A DNA stretch of 64,000 nucleotides from Picocystis sp. L7 (Eukaryota; Chlorophyta; Picocystophyceae; Picocystales; Picocystaceae), in assembly GCA_020975725.1 (NCBI GenBank), contig QXJR01000005.1, positions 992,001 through 1,056,000 of the forward strand, given 5' to 3'. Shown one piece after another: positions 49,986 to 61,900 of this stretch. Positions within the stretch are counted from its first letter, which is position 1; each line of letters opens with the position of its first letter. The position numbers and the translations under genes are program-made. A model generated the notes under the pieces. It was not told the DNA's origin and did not search any database. It was given only the letters and a program-made list of their open reading frames with translations.

Positions 49986-52027
49986 GGGGTGTGGCACCTT
50001 TTCTTTCGTGCTCGAACCACCCAGGTCAGCGACGAAAAGGAACGGGGAACGGGCCTGAGGCAGAGAAACAGCCCGAGGGCTCACGCTCCCCCCCATGTGG
50101 CCGTGGGGTGGTCCCTTCGATCCCTACCGAGACTCGAAACCACCGGGGGTGGGAGTATCTTCTCCGAACCGGGGGGACTCGAGGGAACCATCCTGATTGT
50201 ACCGAGGTACGAAGCCAATGGACGAACAGGATGTCAACCGACGAGACGAAGGAAACCTAAACCGAAGGGAAGCTTCAATTTCCATCCTAGACAGACAAAG
50301 GAAGTCTGTTTGTAGTTCGATCACGCACTGATGTCGATGAAGGTGAGTCGAACAATGTAGGATGCATGGAGGACAAATAAAACGTGCCAACTTTCAAAGT
50401 TGGATCCCGTGGGACAGATGGCACAATGGGAACAACGAATGTACGCGACATATAACAACGCACGGTTGGATGGTGCGTGGTCCAGGATCCTCTGCCTCCT
50501 CTACAGAGCCAACTGGCTGAAACAAGACCGATGCGAAACCTGCAAAGAACGGCGCGTCGAATGGTTGGTGATGCAAACTACGACCCTGTTGGTACTGCTG
50601 CGTGCAGGGCCGAGAGTCGTCCAAAGCTAGGCCTTCTTGATGGCCATGCAAATGGCTTCAAAACGGGCGATGGTGTGGGCCGTCTTGCAGCCCGTGCCTT
50701 CGTCGAGAACTGCTTATGTGGTGCTCGTGAAAGGAGCTTCGAAGCTAAACGTCGTGTCAGAGCTGCTCGTTTGGTCGATCGCCGAATCATCCGGCACGGC
50801 TTCTATATATTGAACGGACTCGGTGTCCTGTTACATGTTGTCTCATGACTCCAATGCACCGCTTTCCCTTTGCTATCCCTACATGAAGTATCCAACAAGC
50901 TTATGCTGGCACGGTCCGCCTTAACTTGTACGCGCAAGCACAGAGGGCCGTCCATCCCCACGCCCAACGCTTGGAAGTTGGGCTGGAATGCTGCTTGTGA
51001 GTGTCGATCGTTTTAGGTTATCTTAATGGTCTTCTCATCCTATACACGCACATGCTAAGTCAGCAACAGAAAGGTATTTTCTGACTCTCTCAGGGAAAAA
51101 GGCTTCAAAAGCTTCTGCAACTTAATAGATTGCCGAACAATTGTACCGTCGGCGTTGCGCTGCTGAGGTCTTACTTCCGGAGGTGTTGACTACTGTTTAC
51201 ATTGGAGGAACATTACCAACCATGTCCCAAATTTGCACTCATATGCTATGCACAAACATGGCATGGTTGGAAGAATATTATCCACATGAAGAACTAATCA
51301 GCATTTACAAGCAATGCTGTCAATCTTCCAACTGAAATGCCCATTCAGTCAATGAGAAGGGCAACATCACAGAAGCCATGTTGTCCCTCCGTCTGATATG
51401 ATAGCAGTTTCCCATCGAGCAATACGCCAATGCAACAGCACCATCCTACTCTCGAAACAGATACACTTCGTTTTCGACAGCCAAATAGATACCCACTCAG
51501 AACTGACTTCAAAACAATGGCCAATGTATAGGAAGTTTCGCTGAAATGCACGTTCTAGCTGAGATCAAAGATAGATGTGCATGCTTGGACAACATTAAGG
51601 ATGGAAGAGCCAAGAGCATAACAACTATGTTCATACCTGTTGATCATTGGACTGAATAAGAGGGTTCTATCTTGAATGAATGTGCACACATCATTGAGCT
51701 GCATGTGTTGCACGGCTTACGCAGTTCTGCTCTGGTCCATCTTTCAGTAAACAGGCTACGCAAATTATTCGTAATAGAGGCCAGTACATTGCAAGTGCCA
51801 AAACACACCATTGTGTACATAGCATCCTAAGAAACATGAGACTGGGAGCATCTGCACGCAGACAACAGTCTTCGCCTGTGCAACCTCCCAAAGAATGACA
51901 AAAGAAACAGACAAGATGAAGAGAAAGCTGGTCAAGTGCTTAGTAATTCTAAGCTAAAAAGACTTACAGTTTGCAATCATACTCCGTGTCTTCAACACTT
52001 CTGTTTACGGACATGTGCAATGAGCAA
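49986..52027. other. Mostly non-coding; no firm gene
   Basis: About 2 kb. GC-rich to about 50850, then AT-rich. Candidate short frames are 50418-50630 (+), MAQWEQRMYATYNNARLDGA onward, with a CETC pair, and 50578-50790 (-), a very basic 70-residue frame starting MIRRSTKRAALTRRLA. Another minus frame ends CKTAHTIARFEAICMAIKKA at 50627, which looks like a real C-terminus, but I could not build a gene around it. From 50850 to 52027 I see nothing. Confidence 0.35.
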
Positions 52028-52690
52028 TCATGCAGGTGAAGTTTCGCAGATGTTGAAGTCATTGCAAAACTGAGGCTCTTGGCAATCTGAATTGCTGAGA
52101 CATTCCACACATTCATTCACAATGGGGGCTTCTGGGGTACCAGTTAAGCAAAATGCGCGATCATAGGGGATTTCAGAACAGTCAGCATCAGTCTCGCACT
52201 CGTCTTCTGGTCGAGGCACAGTCTCAACATTGGAAACTCCATCAGAGGGATTGGAGTCCTCAGCAGCATCCTCCCTTGTTTCTTTGTCAGGTGCATCGGA
52301 ACCTCTCCATTCCAGTATCACATTCGTCCGAAACGATGCAGGGCTCTCTGCTGCCGCAGCGCCCACCAGTTCCACAGTCTCAGAGTCTGCAGTATCTTCG
52401 CTCACATCTAGCACGACTGTAAGTGTAGATGGGACGAGTTGGAGAAGGTTCCTTCGTCTCACGATTGCCTCGCAAGAGGACAGCTCGATCACGCAAGTAA
52501 CCCCATCTCTGGGCAAATTGGCTGTAGATGCAAGGGCTGCACATGCGACACGTCTGCCACTATTCCCCGAGAAGGCACCGCAACCTTGCACGGTGTATGT
52601 CACCGTCAAGCGGTTGACCTCCTCAATGGTACCTCCGAAAACCGAAAGAAGCATTGCAAGCAACAGGGTCAAAGATAGCAAAGACTTCAT
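52028..52690 (-). CDS. Secreted cysteine-rich protein, family unknown
   Basis: 220 residues from ATG 52690. A strong signal peptide (MKSLLSLTLLLAMLLSVFGG) is followed by a domain with paired cysteines (VQGCGAFSG, VACAALA, VTCVIELSSCEAI), an acidic, proline-containing linker (DAAEDSNPSDGVSNVE), and a C-terminal cysteine module: DECETDADCSEIPYDRAFCL, ECVECLSNSDCQEPQFCNDF. The spacing resembles small disulfide-rich modules such as EGF- or dickkopf-like repeats without matching one exactly. Likely secreted or wall/matrix-associated. Single exon, base composition less GC-rich than the ribosomal protein genes. Function unknown. Confidence 0.7.
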   Translation of the reverse strand: MKSLLSLTLLLAMLLSVFGGTIEEVNRLTVTYTVQGCGAFSGNSGRRVACAALASTANLPRDGVTCVIELSSCEAIVRRRNLLQLVPSTLTVVLDVSEDTADSETVELVGAAAAESPASFRTNVILEWRGSDAPDKETREDAAEDSNPSDGVSNVETVPRPEDECETDADCSEIPYDRAFCLTGTPEAPIVNECVECLSNSDCQEPQFCNDFNICETSPA

Positions 52691-54875
52691 CGCGCTTCCA
52701 GTCCTCGTGCCGGATTATCACGAAAATGTACAAAGTAATCTCGTGGAGCCGAGGTAGACGCAGAGGACGTTCCCAGCGAAGACCGACGCGAGGAGTGGGC
52801 TTCCTGGCGCGACTCTGAAGTTCTGGAATCCACGTTTCAGGAATCTCCACTATGAACGAATGGAAGGAGGGGACGCCCCGGTGACAGCCTGGAGTCGACA
52901 GCTGCCCCGGGGTCGGTGACAGTGGGGGATCATCCGAACCGTCGATGCCTTCCCATCGAATCTGGAAGATCATCCGGAACCGCTCGATCGAAACCCGCCC
53001 CGCTCGAAGGCCGCGGTCGAGCCCCCCCGAACGGACGGACGTGAATCCATCCCAAGCCAGAGTAGTCTTTCCACACAACTTGCGGTGGGGAAAGGGACAG
53101 GGCTGACCAACGGTCTGGTGCAGGGCCGAAACCCTAATCCTTCGGTTATCGTAAATTCCGCCGTTCTCATCGTCCCTCAGTCGTGCCTGCGATGGAAGCA
53201 TGGGAAACATAATGGCACAACAAGTCAGAGCAACGAACGGACCTGTCTCGTGTGGAAAACATCGATCGCCAGGCTTTCTTCCAACGTGATTGTTCAAAAC
53301 CGAACGTCCAAACGATAACGTATTCTTGCCTCTTGAAGAAGTTAGGATGGGCACGCATATGACACGTCGTCACCATGCTTGCTTCTCTCTTGGCCGTTTA
53401 ACAGTCACCAAACAATGCAGGTTGGAGTGTAGAAAGTAGTTTTTGTTTCTGAACGGGGCCAAAGAACTCGAATTGGTGCAGTGCTGTAAAAATGCGTACT
53501 GCTGTCTTAGCAAGGATCTTGATCATGCAGGATGCAGAAATTCCAGGGAGCACTCTTGTGACGCATTAATCAGTAATCCCATGCTTCCTTCACAAATCGT
53601 CTCACCCTAACGTTAATCCTATGCACCAATGTTCCACAAATGGATTGGGACAATCTTGCCCTCCTCTTCCGTTGGGCTACTCCAAGGGGGTATCACTGCT
53701 GCAAAGAACATGAGCTCCTAGTCCACACATTCAATTTCCAGCTGACATGCCACAGATATTGGGCCAAACCTGTATTTCCAGCTATCCACAATCATGTACA
53801 GGCTTCACAAACAAGTGCACGGGCAATGCTCAATATACAATAAGTTGGAGCACAAAGACAATTGAAAAGGGGCTGGACACTTCACATTCACATGAACTGT
53901 ATACACTTTGGATGCACCAGTTGAAGAGGGTCTGATCACAAAAGTTCTCGTGTCCGGTATATTTAAATGGTATGGGAGCCTTAGTCACTTACTGCCCAGC
54001 ACTAGTGCGTGGGATCACAGTTTGCACTTTCATGAAACGCATTCTTCATTCAGGCAAGTTAGTGGGAAAGTGTGAATGAATGAAGCATCTAGTTATCTTG
54101 CACTTTCTCACCAAGGCGGGCCCATCTCTCTTGGACTCATCCTCCTTTGAACGTAGTAGTAGGAAGTGCCCGTCTAAAAAATTCAAACGAATTTTGCATT
54201 TTCTAGTATGCGTCATCTATTTCCTCACTTTTTTTCATGTAGGTTCTTTCCTTCACGATGGCCAATGCTTAAATGTGCCCTATGAAGGAAGTAAGGGAAG
54301 CTGAACTCCATTCGGAACTATGAGAGTTCTCGATTGCGTCTTATTGTGAGCAAATGAAGCAAGTTTGTAGCAACTAAAGATCCCCGCGTACAAAGCATCA
54401 ATCTACCTACATCTTGGTTGTTCCATCATTGCTGGTCGCTCAAAATTAGTAGCAGGAGTGGATGACACTGTGAAGAACTGTCATATGTGGACCCAACAAG
54501 CAGGTTGTATGAAGGGTGTGATATAAATTTGAAGGAAGATGTCAAAGTGCGAGCCATTTTTTGTATTGGACAAGTACATTCAGTCAGATATTCTGCAACT
54601 GGAATCGTGGCAGGGACGATCCGCAAGAGATGCGCTGTAGCTGCTGCCAAAGCCCCAGCAGCAAGAGTGTGCAACTTTGTAATTGATAGGGAACGAAGAT
54701 TGCCATCTTGCTGGAAGAGCATTTCGATGTGCCTAGGCTGTACGCCACGTGGTTATTTCTAAGGAGCGCATTGCACCACAACAATAATTTACAGGCTCCA
54801 GCATTTGATAAGTGGTAATTTCAATGAAATGCAATTGAAATGCAAGTTGCAAATCTGCGCACACTACGAGATGAG
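52691..54875. other. Intergenic region, no gene recognised
   Basis: About 2.2 kb. GC-rich near 52750-53100 (promoter side of the secreted-protein gene), then AT-rich. No long frame with protein-like content and no repeat shared with the rest of the window was noticed. Confidence 0.5.
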
Positions 54876-57092
54876 TTACTGGAGCGGTAGCTTTGTCGTA
54901 TTCAGCATACCAACTTCTGCGAAAGAGAGAAACGAGCAATGTCCAGGTCGAGCAGTATACAAACAAGGATAATGCACAAACTTCCCTAGATTATGAGCAA
55001 ATCTCATGATGACCTGGAGACTATCACGTTCATGACTCACATCAGCCACCATTCTTTCACAACACAACTGGTCGGATGAGATGCTGTAAGCTTCCATGAA
55101 GAAGGCCAAGCTGTGACTGCGGTTGCTAAAATGTTGGCGCCCGCGCTTGAAGAGTCCACTGTTTTTGGTCCTTTCGACGCCATAATCAAGGATGGGCCAC
55201 AGAGGCTTGACTGCAAGAGCAGGGAGTTTGGAAAGGAGACTGAAAACCATGAGATTTAATCCCAAATCTTCAGAATTGACCATATCATCAACAAGTGCTT
55301 GCACCCTTTTCCCAATTCCGCACCTATACTCATGTAAGTAAGCTTGACTAAACATAACAGCTTTGGTCAGCACAAAGGAATAACCCTCGGCTGGGTTGGA
55401 CTTTCCACGGTTTGTCGTCAAGTATTTTCCAGAGTATTTGGTTTTTGGTTGGAACCAGCGTGGAAAGAAACCAACTAGCCTATGAGGGAATGATTGCCAG
55501 ACAAAGAAGAGCCTTTCCAAGTCCTCAATATGGACTTGAATGTCATCATCAACCACAAAAACGCACTCTGTATTTATCCTCTTATCAATCAGAAAGCGAT
55601 TATTCAATGAATCGCATTCTTGTGGCACAAAAATTATAGGGACCGACCTGATGGCTGAACTTCCTGGACAAGGTACGTTCTGATTGTGCCATACAATGAA
55701 TATTTTATCAACGGACGGTGCATTTGCATAATGCTCCAATAAGGGTGCAAATAATGCAATTCTTGAAGCCTTCCAAAAGTGCGATAATATGATAGTGTAT
55801 CCTGCAACAGTGAGAATTTTTTCATCAGTGATAGAATGAGACTCCTCACAGGGTAGGAAGCGTACCCTTTCAGAACATTTTACATGTAAAAATCCTGGCT
55901 GCTTTTCGCGTGCATTGCGCAGATGCCTTGCAGTAGCTTCCCATGTTTCCTGTGGCTTACCTAGAGTGTCAAGGAAAGGTAGATCCCACGGTGAAAGATT
56001 AGACAAAAAAGTTTGATCTCGCTGGAAGCCAGCTGCAGTAGTCCTGAATCCTCTCGCATCACTTTGAAAGTTTTCCGAAAGTGAACAAGTGTGTCTGCAA
56101 CCCTCTTGCAACTTGATTCTCATGTTGGGCTCTATCAAATGACCTTGAGGGTACAGCAAGTAATATCCCCTGTTCCTAACAAGCTCCAGCTTGAAACGTT
56201 CCAAGTAAGACATACCTGGCAAGGCATGAGGATTCACAAACAGTGACTGAGACGCACCTTCACTCGATGAAACATGGAGTGAGCTGTACAACCTCAGTTT
56301 CTGCAAAAAGCTGTGAAAGTACAAAGCACTTGAAAGGGGGAAAACCTGTGCCTTAAGGGGTCCCGTAGAACTTGATTCATGTTGACCACAAAACAAACAT
56401 ATGAATTCCTCCAGATTATACCTGCCAAATTTTTGCAGAGGATAGGAAGCCAACCCGATCCCCGCCAGTTTGGAATCGGTGTAATTGTTGATCTGCAGCC
56501 AATATAAAGAAGCAAGGACCAAACGGAAGAAATTCATGGATGGGTGGTTGTTGTCTACAAGTATGAGGCCCACATCATTCTTTGAGGAGAGAGACCAGCT
56601 TCCGAGAAGGATACTATCAGTAGCAGCAAAAACCTGGTGGGTGTGTACTTTTTTTAATCCATGAGGCCAGATGAGTTCCGATACAAATCTCATCAGATAT
56701 TGAGGTTGTTCTCTTCCAAGGTGAATGTGAAGGGGTGCACTCACACCATAAAACGATGTTTCACAGAGATTTTCAAGCATTGACATGAACGCTGTACTGT
56801 TGGAGGCCCTGACAACGTGAAGTTGAACGCTGATAGAGTCAAGAAACGCTTGAGGAAGACCCAAGTCCACTTCGTGCTCTTGCACTGCATGCATCATGGT
56901 CGACCGTCGTCTTCGTGATGGTCCTTCATGCCTCCATTCCACATTTTCCCATGTAATCGAAGACCAAGTGAAAAGATACGAGCACCCAGCCAGCGTAAGG
57001 AGAAAGATAGCAAACAAAAACCCTTCTTGTCGGTTGCGTGCGGTACACGTTAATGGTGTGTTTTCACTGACACGTGACCGGCGTGGGGCCAT
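54876..57092 (-). CDS. GT64 exostosin-like glycosyltransferase, Golgi type II membrane protein
   Basis: 738 residues from ATG 57092. N-terminal anchor GFLFAIFLLTLAGCSYLFTW, then a long lumenal region with no recognised domain (about 60-420), then a GT64 domain (about 430-690): YTIILSHFWKASRIALFAPL, DKIFIVWHNQ, SLNNRFLIDKRINTECVFVV followed by DDDIQV (the DxD metal-binding motif, about 513), FPHRLVGFFPRW, AEGYSFVLTKAVMF, VDDMVNSEDLGLNLMV. These are exostosin/EXTL C-terminal motifs, shared with plant EPC1-type proteins. It probably transfers HexNAc or a related sugar in cell-surface glycan synthesis. Codon use is AT-rich compared with the ribosomal genes. Single exon. Confidence 0.9.
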   Translation of the reverse strand: MAPRRSRVSENTPLTCTARNRQEGFLFAIFLLTLAGCSYLFTWSSITWENVEWRHEGPSRRRRSTMMHAVQEHEVDLGLPQAFLDSISVQLHVVRASNSTAFMSMLENLCETSFYGVSAPLHIHLGREQPQYLMRFVSELIWPHGLKKVHTHQVFAATDSILLGSWSLSSKNDVGLILVDNNHPSMNFFRLVLASLYWLQINNYTDSKLAGIGLASYPLQKFGRYNLEEFICLFCGQHESSSTGPLKAQVFPLSSALYFHSFLQKLRLYSSLHVSSSEGASQSLFVNPHALPGMSYLERFKLELVRNRGYYLLYPQGHLIEPNMRIKLQEGCRHTCSLSENFQSDARGFRTTAAGFQRDQTFLSNLSPWDLPFLDTLGKPQETWEATARHLRNAREKQPGFLHVKCSERVRFLPCEESHSITDEKILTVAGYTIILSHFWKASRIALFAPLLEHYANAPSVDKIFIVWHNQNVPCPGSSAIRSVPIIFVPQECDSLNNRFLIDKRINTECVFVVDDDIQVHIEDLERLFFVWQSFPHRLVGFFPRWFQPKTKYSGKYLTTNRGKSNPAEGYSFVLTKAVMFSQAYLHEYRCGIGKRVQALVDDMVNSEDLGLNLMVFSLLSKLPALAVKPLWPILDYGVERTKNSGLFKRGRQHFSNRSHSLAFFMEAYSISSDQLCCERMVADVSHERDSLQVIMRFAHNLGKFVHYPCLYTARPGHCSFLSFAEVGMLNTTKLPLQ

Positions 57093-57747
57093 GCCCGTCT
57101 TGGAACTTCCTTTTACGCCAATCTAGTCAAAGCACGATTCAACCTGGTCTCTTTCATCGTGCTGGACTTCAGTTGATATTTTCCACGTCGTGGAATGAGC
57201 ATCTGAAGAAACGTCGTGGATGTCCTGCGGCTGCGCTTCGTCCTGCCTATATTTTTGTCACGATCCAGGCATGTAATGAATGGGTTAGGTCGGTGTTGAA
57301 TCGCCTCGTCAGGCTTCGATCTTTCGGCTCGCGACCTTCCGATTGGATGGTACTGTCGATCCAGGATTGATGTCGTGTCGTTCCAAACGGGTACAAGAGC
57401 ATACGACCACGAAATGCCCGCGGGCTGGAATGCGGTTGTTCAACCGGTTCCACCCCAACGATTTCGAGCCACGTTCTCGGGTGCACCGGTTCCTGCCGGG
57501 ACTGTGCTCGTTTTTCTCCGTGTGGAACTGTATAGAAGGATTTGATCCGGATCCTCTTCGAATGTTGGATTCCGTGGTTCCCGGTGATGGATCGCATCGA
57601 CCTCGGGAGGAGGGAGCGGTCGAAATCGCAGTCCGATGAGCGTGGTGTGGGCAAAAAGTAGCTTTCTGGTCGCATTTGAAGTCGCAGACACGAACTTGTT
57701 GGCATGCACTACATAGAACTAAAGGCGAGCTCGCAGTTGCTTACATA
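57093..57747. other. Intergenic region, no gene recognised
   Basis: About 650 bp between the GT64 start and the exon at 57748. Overlapping frames on both strands (57247-57705) show no signature. Confidence 0.45.
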
Positions 57748-58112
57748 CTACTCTCTAGCGAGTAGTTCGAGGTCAAGTGCCGTGGAAAGATCCGCCAACT
57801 GACTTGAGTTCTCATGGTCTTCATGGTTTTGCTTTGAGGTTCCTATGTGGGTTACCTGTTCGTCTGCGCCGTTGAAGCTTCCGTCTTGACTCGCTTGGTC
57901 CTCTTCTTTTGGAGGGTTTTCATTCGGAGACAATGCTCCTGTCCCAAGTTGAACCCTTAGTCTTGTGAGACTACATCCAATAGGATCAACAGGGTGGATG
58001 CTTTTGACATGGAAAGTTTTCGAGCACGAGGGGTAGTAGCGCCTCAGGTGAGGAACTTCTTCTCCCATATAGACGGAGATGTCAGGTCCACTACGACGAA
58101 GTAGGGCAAGCA
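57748..58112 (-). CDS. Probable last exon of an unknown gene, next to a Ty3/gypsy LTR
   Basis: About 121 residues: LALLRRSGPDISVYMGEEVP, HLRRYYPSCSKTFHVKSIHP, VDPIGCSLTRLRVQLGTG, then an acidic, Asn/Gln-rich tail ending DLELLARE. It has no in-frame ATG at the start; a splice acceptor (GTTGAG) lies directly before it at 58113. The 5' LTR of the second Ty3 copy begins only 75 bp further, so the upstream exons are beyond the element, or the gene is broken by it. Family unknown. Protein-like composition is the only support. Confidence 0.4.
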
Positions 58113-58187
58113 CTCAACACCTTTATTCTGTGACTTCACCTTGATAGTCTACCATCCCCCGAAAGTGCGAATGTAGTCAATACTACT

Positions 58188-58948
58188 TGTTGCGCCCAGC
58201 CCTCTCGAGACACCTGTCTTGCCGAGGTTGTCCTTCGACGATGAGGAATATGCACTCAATCGTGAGGCTTTTGAGAGGTTCTCAATTATATTCGGGCCAT
58301 TCACTTGGGACTTGTTTGCCTCGCCAAACAATGCCCAATGTCCGGCCTTCTTTACACGGGAGACCAATGCTCTCGCCCAAGAATGGGCTAGTCTTGGCAA
58401 CCTATGGGCACACCCACCTTGTTGCCTCATTGACTCCGTGATAGGCAAGTTGGAGGCCGAACCTAGAGCCCTTGTGACCATGATCACTCCGCATTGGCCA
58501 AAGGCTCCCTGGTTCCCTCGCTTGCAGCATCTCGCTACCTACCAGGAGGTACTAGGGAGGCATGAGGGAATATTCTCGGATGCCCAAGGAAGGCCCTTGC
58601 CTTCCCCTCACTGGGACGTCCTCCTTAGCCATGTCCCTAGGCGGATGCAGGGCCAGGACTAACCCGAATAGGGACCGGTTTGTCCCCCTTTCTAATAAGG
58701 GCTCTGTGGCCGATGAACCGGATAAATACGTGGCTTAGCCACGGGCGGATTCCCCAATGGAGTTAAGATGTAATATTAATTGCGGCGGAGGGGAACGAAA
58801 ACAACAACGTTCCTCAACGTTCCGCCCAACGGTCTCGAGCACCGCGGCGACACGAACGCACGAGCGAACGAGCGCGAAGGCACGCCGACGCCACCACCCT
58901 CGTCGTCTTCGCGCCACAGGAAAAGGAGGTGGGCGCGCAAACGCCACA
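58188..58948 (+). repeat. 5' LTR of the second Ty3/gypsy copy
   Basis: 761 bp, TGTTGCGCCC to ACGCCACA. Carries the same C-terminal-domain frame (58219-58662) as the other LTRs. Confidence 0.92.
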
Positions 58949-61900
58949 CCGTTCAACGAGCCTTCCGCCCGCGAGTGGCGGCGAAGACATGGCGAAGAAA
59001 AAAGGAGCGAGCGAGGGACGCGCCGGCAATGCCGACGGTCAACGACCCCTCGCCGCTTCGACGGTGGTGGCTGTCGGCATTGCCGACGCCAAGCGAGAAC
59101 GCGCGCGCCCGGAGAGAGGCGCCGTGCCTCCACGAACCTCTCGCAAGGGTTTCGTGGAGGAGGCGAACGAAAAAGAGCGAGAAATGGCTCCGAAAGCCAC
59201 GCTCGCCGCTCCCACCTCCCAGCAGAAGAAGCCTCGTGCTTCTGGAGGTGGTCGAGAGGCTATCCAATCCGTTCGCACCCCCACGGCCTTGGCCATGGCG
59301 TCTCCGGACGACGGTGCGCTCGAGGGTTTCGAAACCCTCGAGCACCGTGGGAAGAAGGCCAAAAGATCGGCTGCGAAAGCCGATCTGGCCTCCTCGGAGG
59401 CACGGCGCAGTTTCCGTGCGTCCGAGGCTACTGTTCGACCCGTCGCACGCGCCGATCGGCCCGTCGGTCGCACCGATCGTGCCGATCATGCGCGCTCCAT
59501 CGCGCGCGCGCGCGGCGACGTTGATCGAACGATCCGATTGGCTGATGCCCCTCATCCTGGCTCGCCATTGGCCGAAGCAGGATCTGGGAGCTCGCTCCAG
59601 GCAGACGCCCCTGTTGGGGGCTCGCCGTTGGCTGGATCCCCTGTTGGGGCAGCCCCATTGGCTACCGATCCCGGCAAGCCCCGAGCCAGGGCAAACCGAG
59701 CGAGAGAGGCTCTGCCCCCGGCCGAGGGATCAGGGACCAAGTCCATGGATGAGAGTGAGGATGAGAGCCTAAGGCCCATCTACCTCGAGAATCTTCTCTC
59801 CGACGAAGGGGAGGCCCGAGCCAAGCAAGGTCCTCTGAAGGACTTGGAGGATCCACACGTGGAGGAGACACTCCGCTACGTGAATCGGCCTCTACCCGTT
59901 TGGATCATGGAGTGGGGAGCCGACCCACGTCGACTCACCGACGACGAGCTTCAAGCCGTCAAGGAGTTGAAAAACTCCTACTCCCGCGAGTGCCGTTTGC
60001 TCGCCCGGAGAGCAGCTACTGCTACCTCCGAAGAGAAGAAACACTCCATCCAGAGGTCTCGCACCCACATGATGCAAGACCTCGCCCGACTCGAAAAGCT
60101 TTGTGAACACGAGCTCGCCTACCGTGAGGTGGCCATCGAGAAAGAGCGGGAACGCATTGAGCTTGAGCGGCAACGTGAGATTGCGGGCTTTGTAAGAGAC
60201 CGAAGCGAGAGCTTGCGTAGCATGGCCGCGCTCTCTCCAGCCGAGGCTCATAAGCTATTCAACAGTGCGATGGACTTGTTCGACTTCCTACGAGAGTCGC
60301 AACCGAAAGGGTCCTTGACTCAGCTGGCTCGATCGGCATTCCAAGAATCCGCGCTCGATCTTTTGGTAGATCCTCTCCACGAGGAGAGCCAAGGACCACG
60401 CGACAAGTTCATTGAACGTGCCTTGGTTCGTGCTGGAGTGGTGGAGGAGCCGCACGAGATGCGCCCCCTTACGGCGACCGCCCTTGATCCCGAAAGGATC
60501 ACGCGCGCCACACTCCCCTTGCCTCCGACCTTTGACGGTACGAAACTCGACCGCCATTCCTTGAGGGATTGGCTTCAATCGGTCCGAGACTTCACCTCCG
60601 GTCATTCGGACAAGGAAGAAGCGCAAGTTGCGCTTGCCGCACGCTACCTCATAGGGAGCGCACAAAGGTTCTATAAATTGGCCACTCAAGCCCATCCGCC
60701 AACCACTTGGAAACAATTTTCAAGTGTGTTGCGACGACACTACTACCCTGACGATGTCGGATGGGAGTGTGTCCTTGAGCTCGCCCGTGGCTACCAACGC
60801 CAAGGCGAGAGTGCGGAGGACTTCTACTTGCGCATGCGCAAGGAAGTTGAAGGGGCCATGGAATCCACCGATCCATTCCTCCGTGCCTTGCGCACCCCGG
60901 ATGGCCAAAGGAGGTTCTGGGAGCAATTCTTCTTGATTATGTTTCGAGCCAAACTCCGACCACAGTTGGGGAGGCTCCTCGACAATCATATCCGTCACGC
61001 TCAGAGAGTAGGACAGGAGATTGTCAATGGGGAACAACTTCTCCGAGAGGTGAAACATTTCGAAGGGCAACTCCCCTCCGAGCCCCAAGGGCATCAGGGA
61101 GGTGGTAAAGGCAAAGGAAAATCTCCTCTCATGCCACCCCTCACAAAGGGTCCCACCTATGCGCGAATGGCAGGGTCTGGAAGCGGCCAACCTCGTTACG
61201 CTCCGTCCCCGGTTCCCCAAGGGTTGCCACAGGAGGCCATGGTGCAAATCCCAGCCTCGGCATTGACCTTCGGGCAGCTCCAAGCCGCCCAAGGTTGGAC
61301 AAGGCCCCAAGGAGCGCCTCCTCAAGCTCCGCTGGCGCCGCATCAGCGAGCTTTCAAGCCCGGCGGCAAGAAGAAAACCCGCCGAGGCACCTCCGCACAA
61401 AAAGGTAGGTTGTGGAGCAGCGAAGTTTCCGAGGAGACCCACGAGGCCCTCGACAACTCGAACCTGATGACTGACGGTGAGTTGCTCACTATGTCTGTGC
61501 CAAGGCAAAGGAAAAGGACGCATGTAAGTCCCCCTTGCCGTGCGACATATCGTGAAGCACCCAAGTGTGCACTATGTAATAGGACTTTGGATGATTGCGC
61601 TTGTGAAAACCGCTATCCTCGCCCTCCTCCACTGCACACTTCGGTCCCGGTGGAAACTCCCAAGGTGGACGCACCCCCAGAGTTCCCACTAAGTCCGGGA
61701 GAGTTTCACTCTCCCCTTCACTCGACTCCGTTGAGCGCGAACCTCCCGTCTACCATCGGTACGCTATGTGAGTTTAGCTCGGGACTATGCACGAGTATGG
61801 TCGTGATGCTTTCCATAGCAGGGTTATCGGCAAAAGCCTTTGTCGATACGGGTGCTACCCACAACTTCATAAGCTGTAGCTTCCACGATCGTGTGTGCCA

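Noticed and set aside
50400-50850. Short frames on both strands, including one ending AHTIARFEAICMAIKKA
   Set aside because: No complete gene could be built and strand choice is ambiguous; noted in the intergenic entry only.
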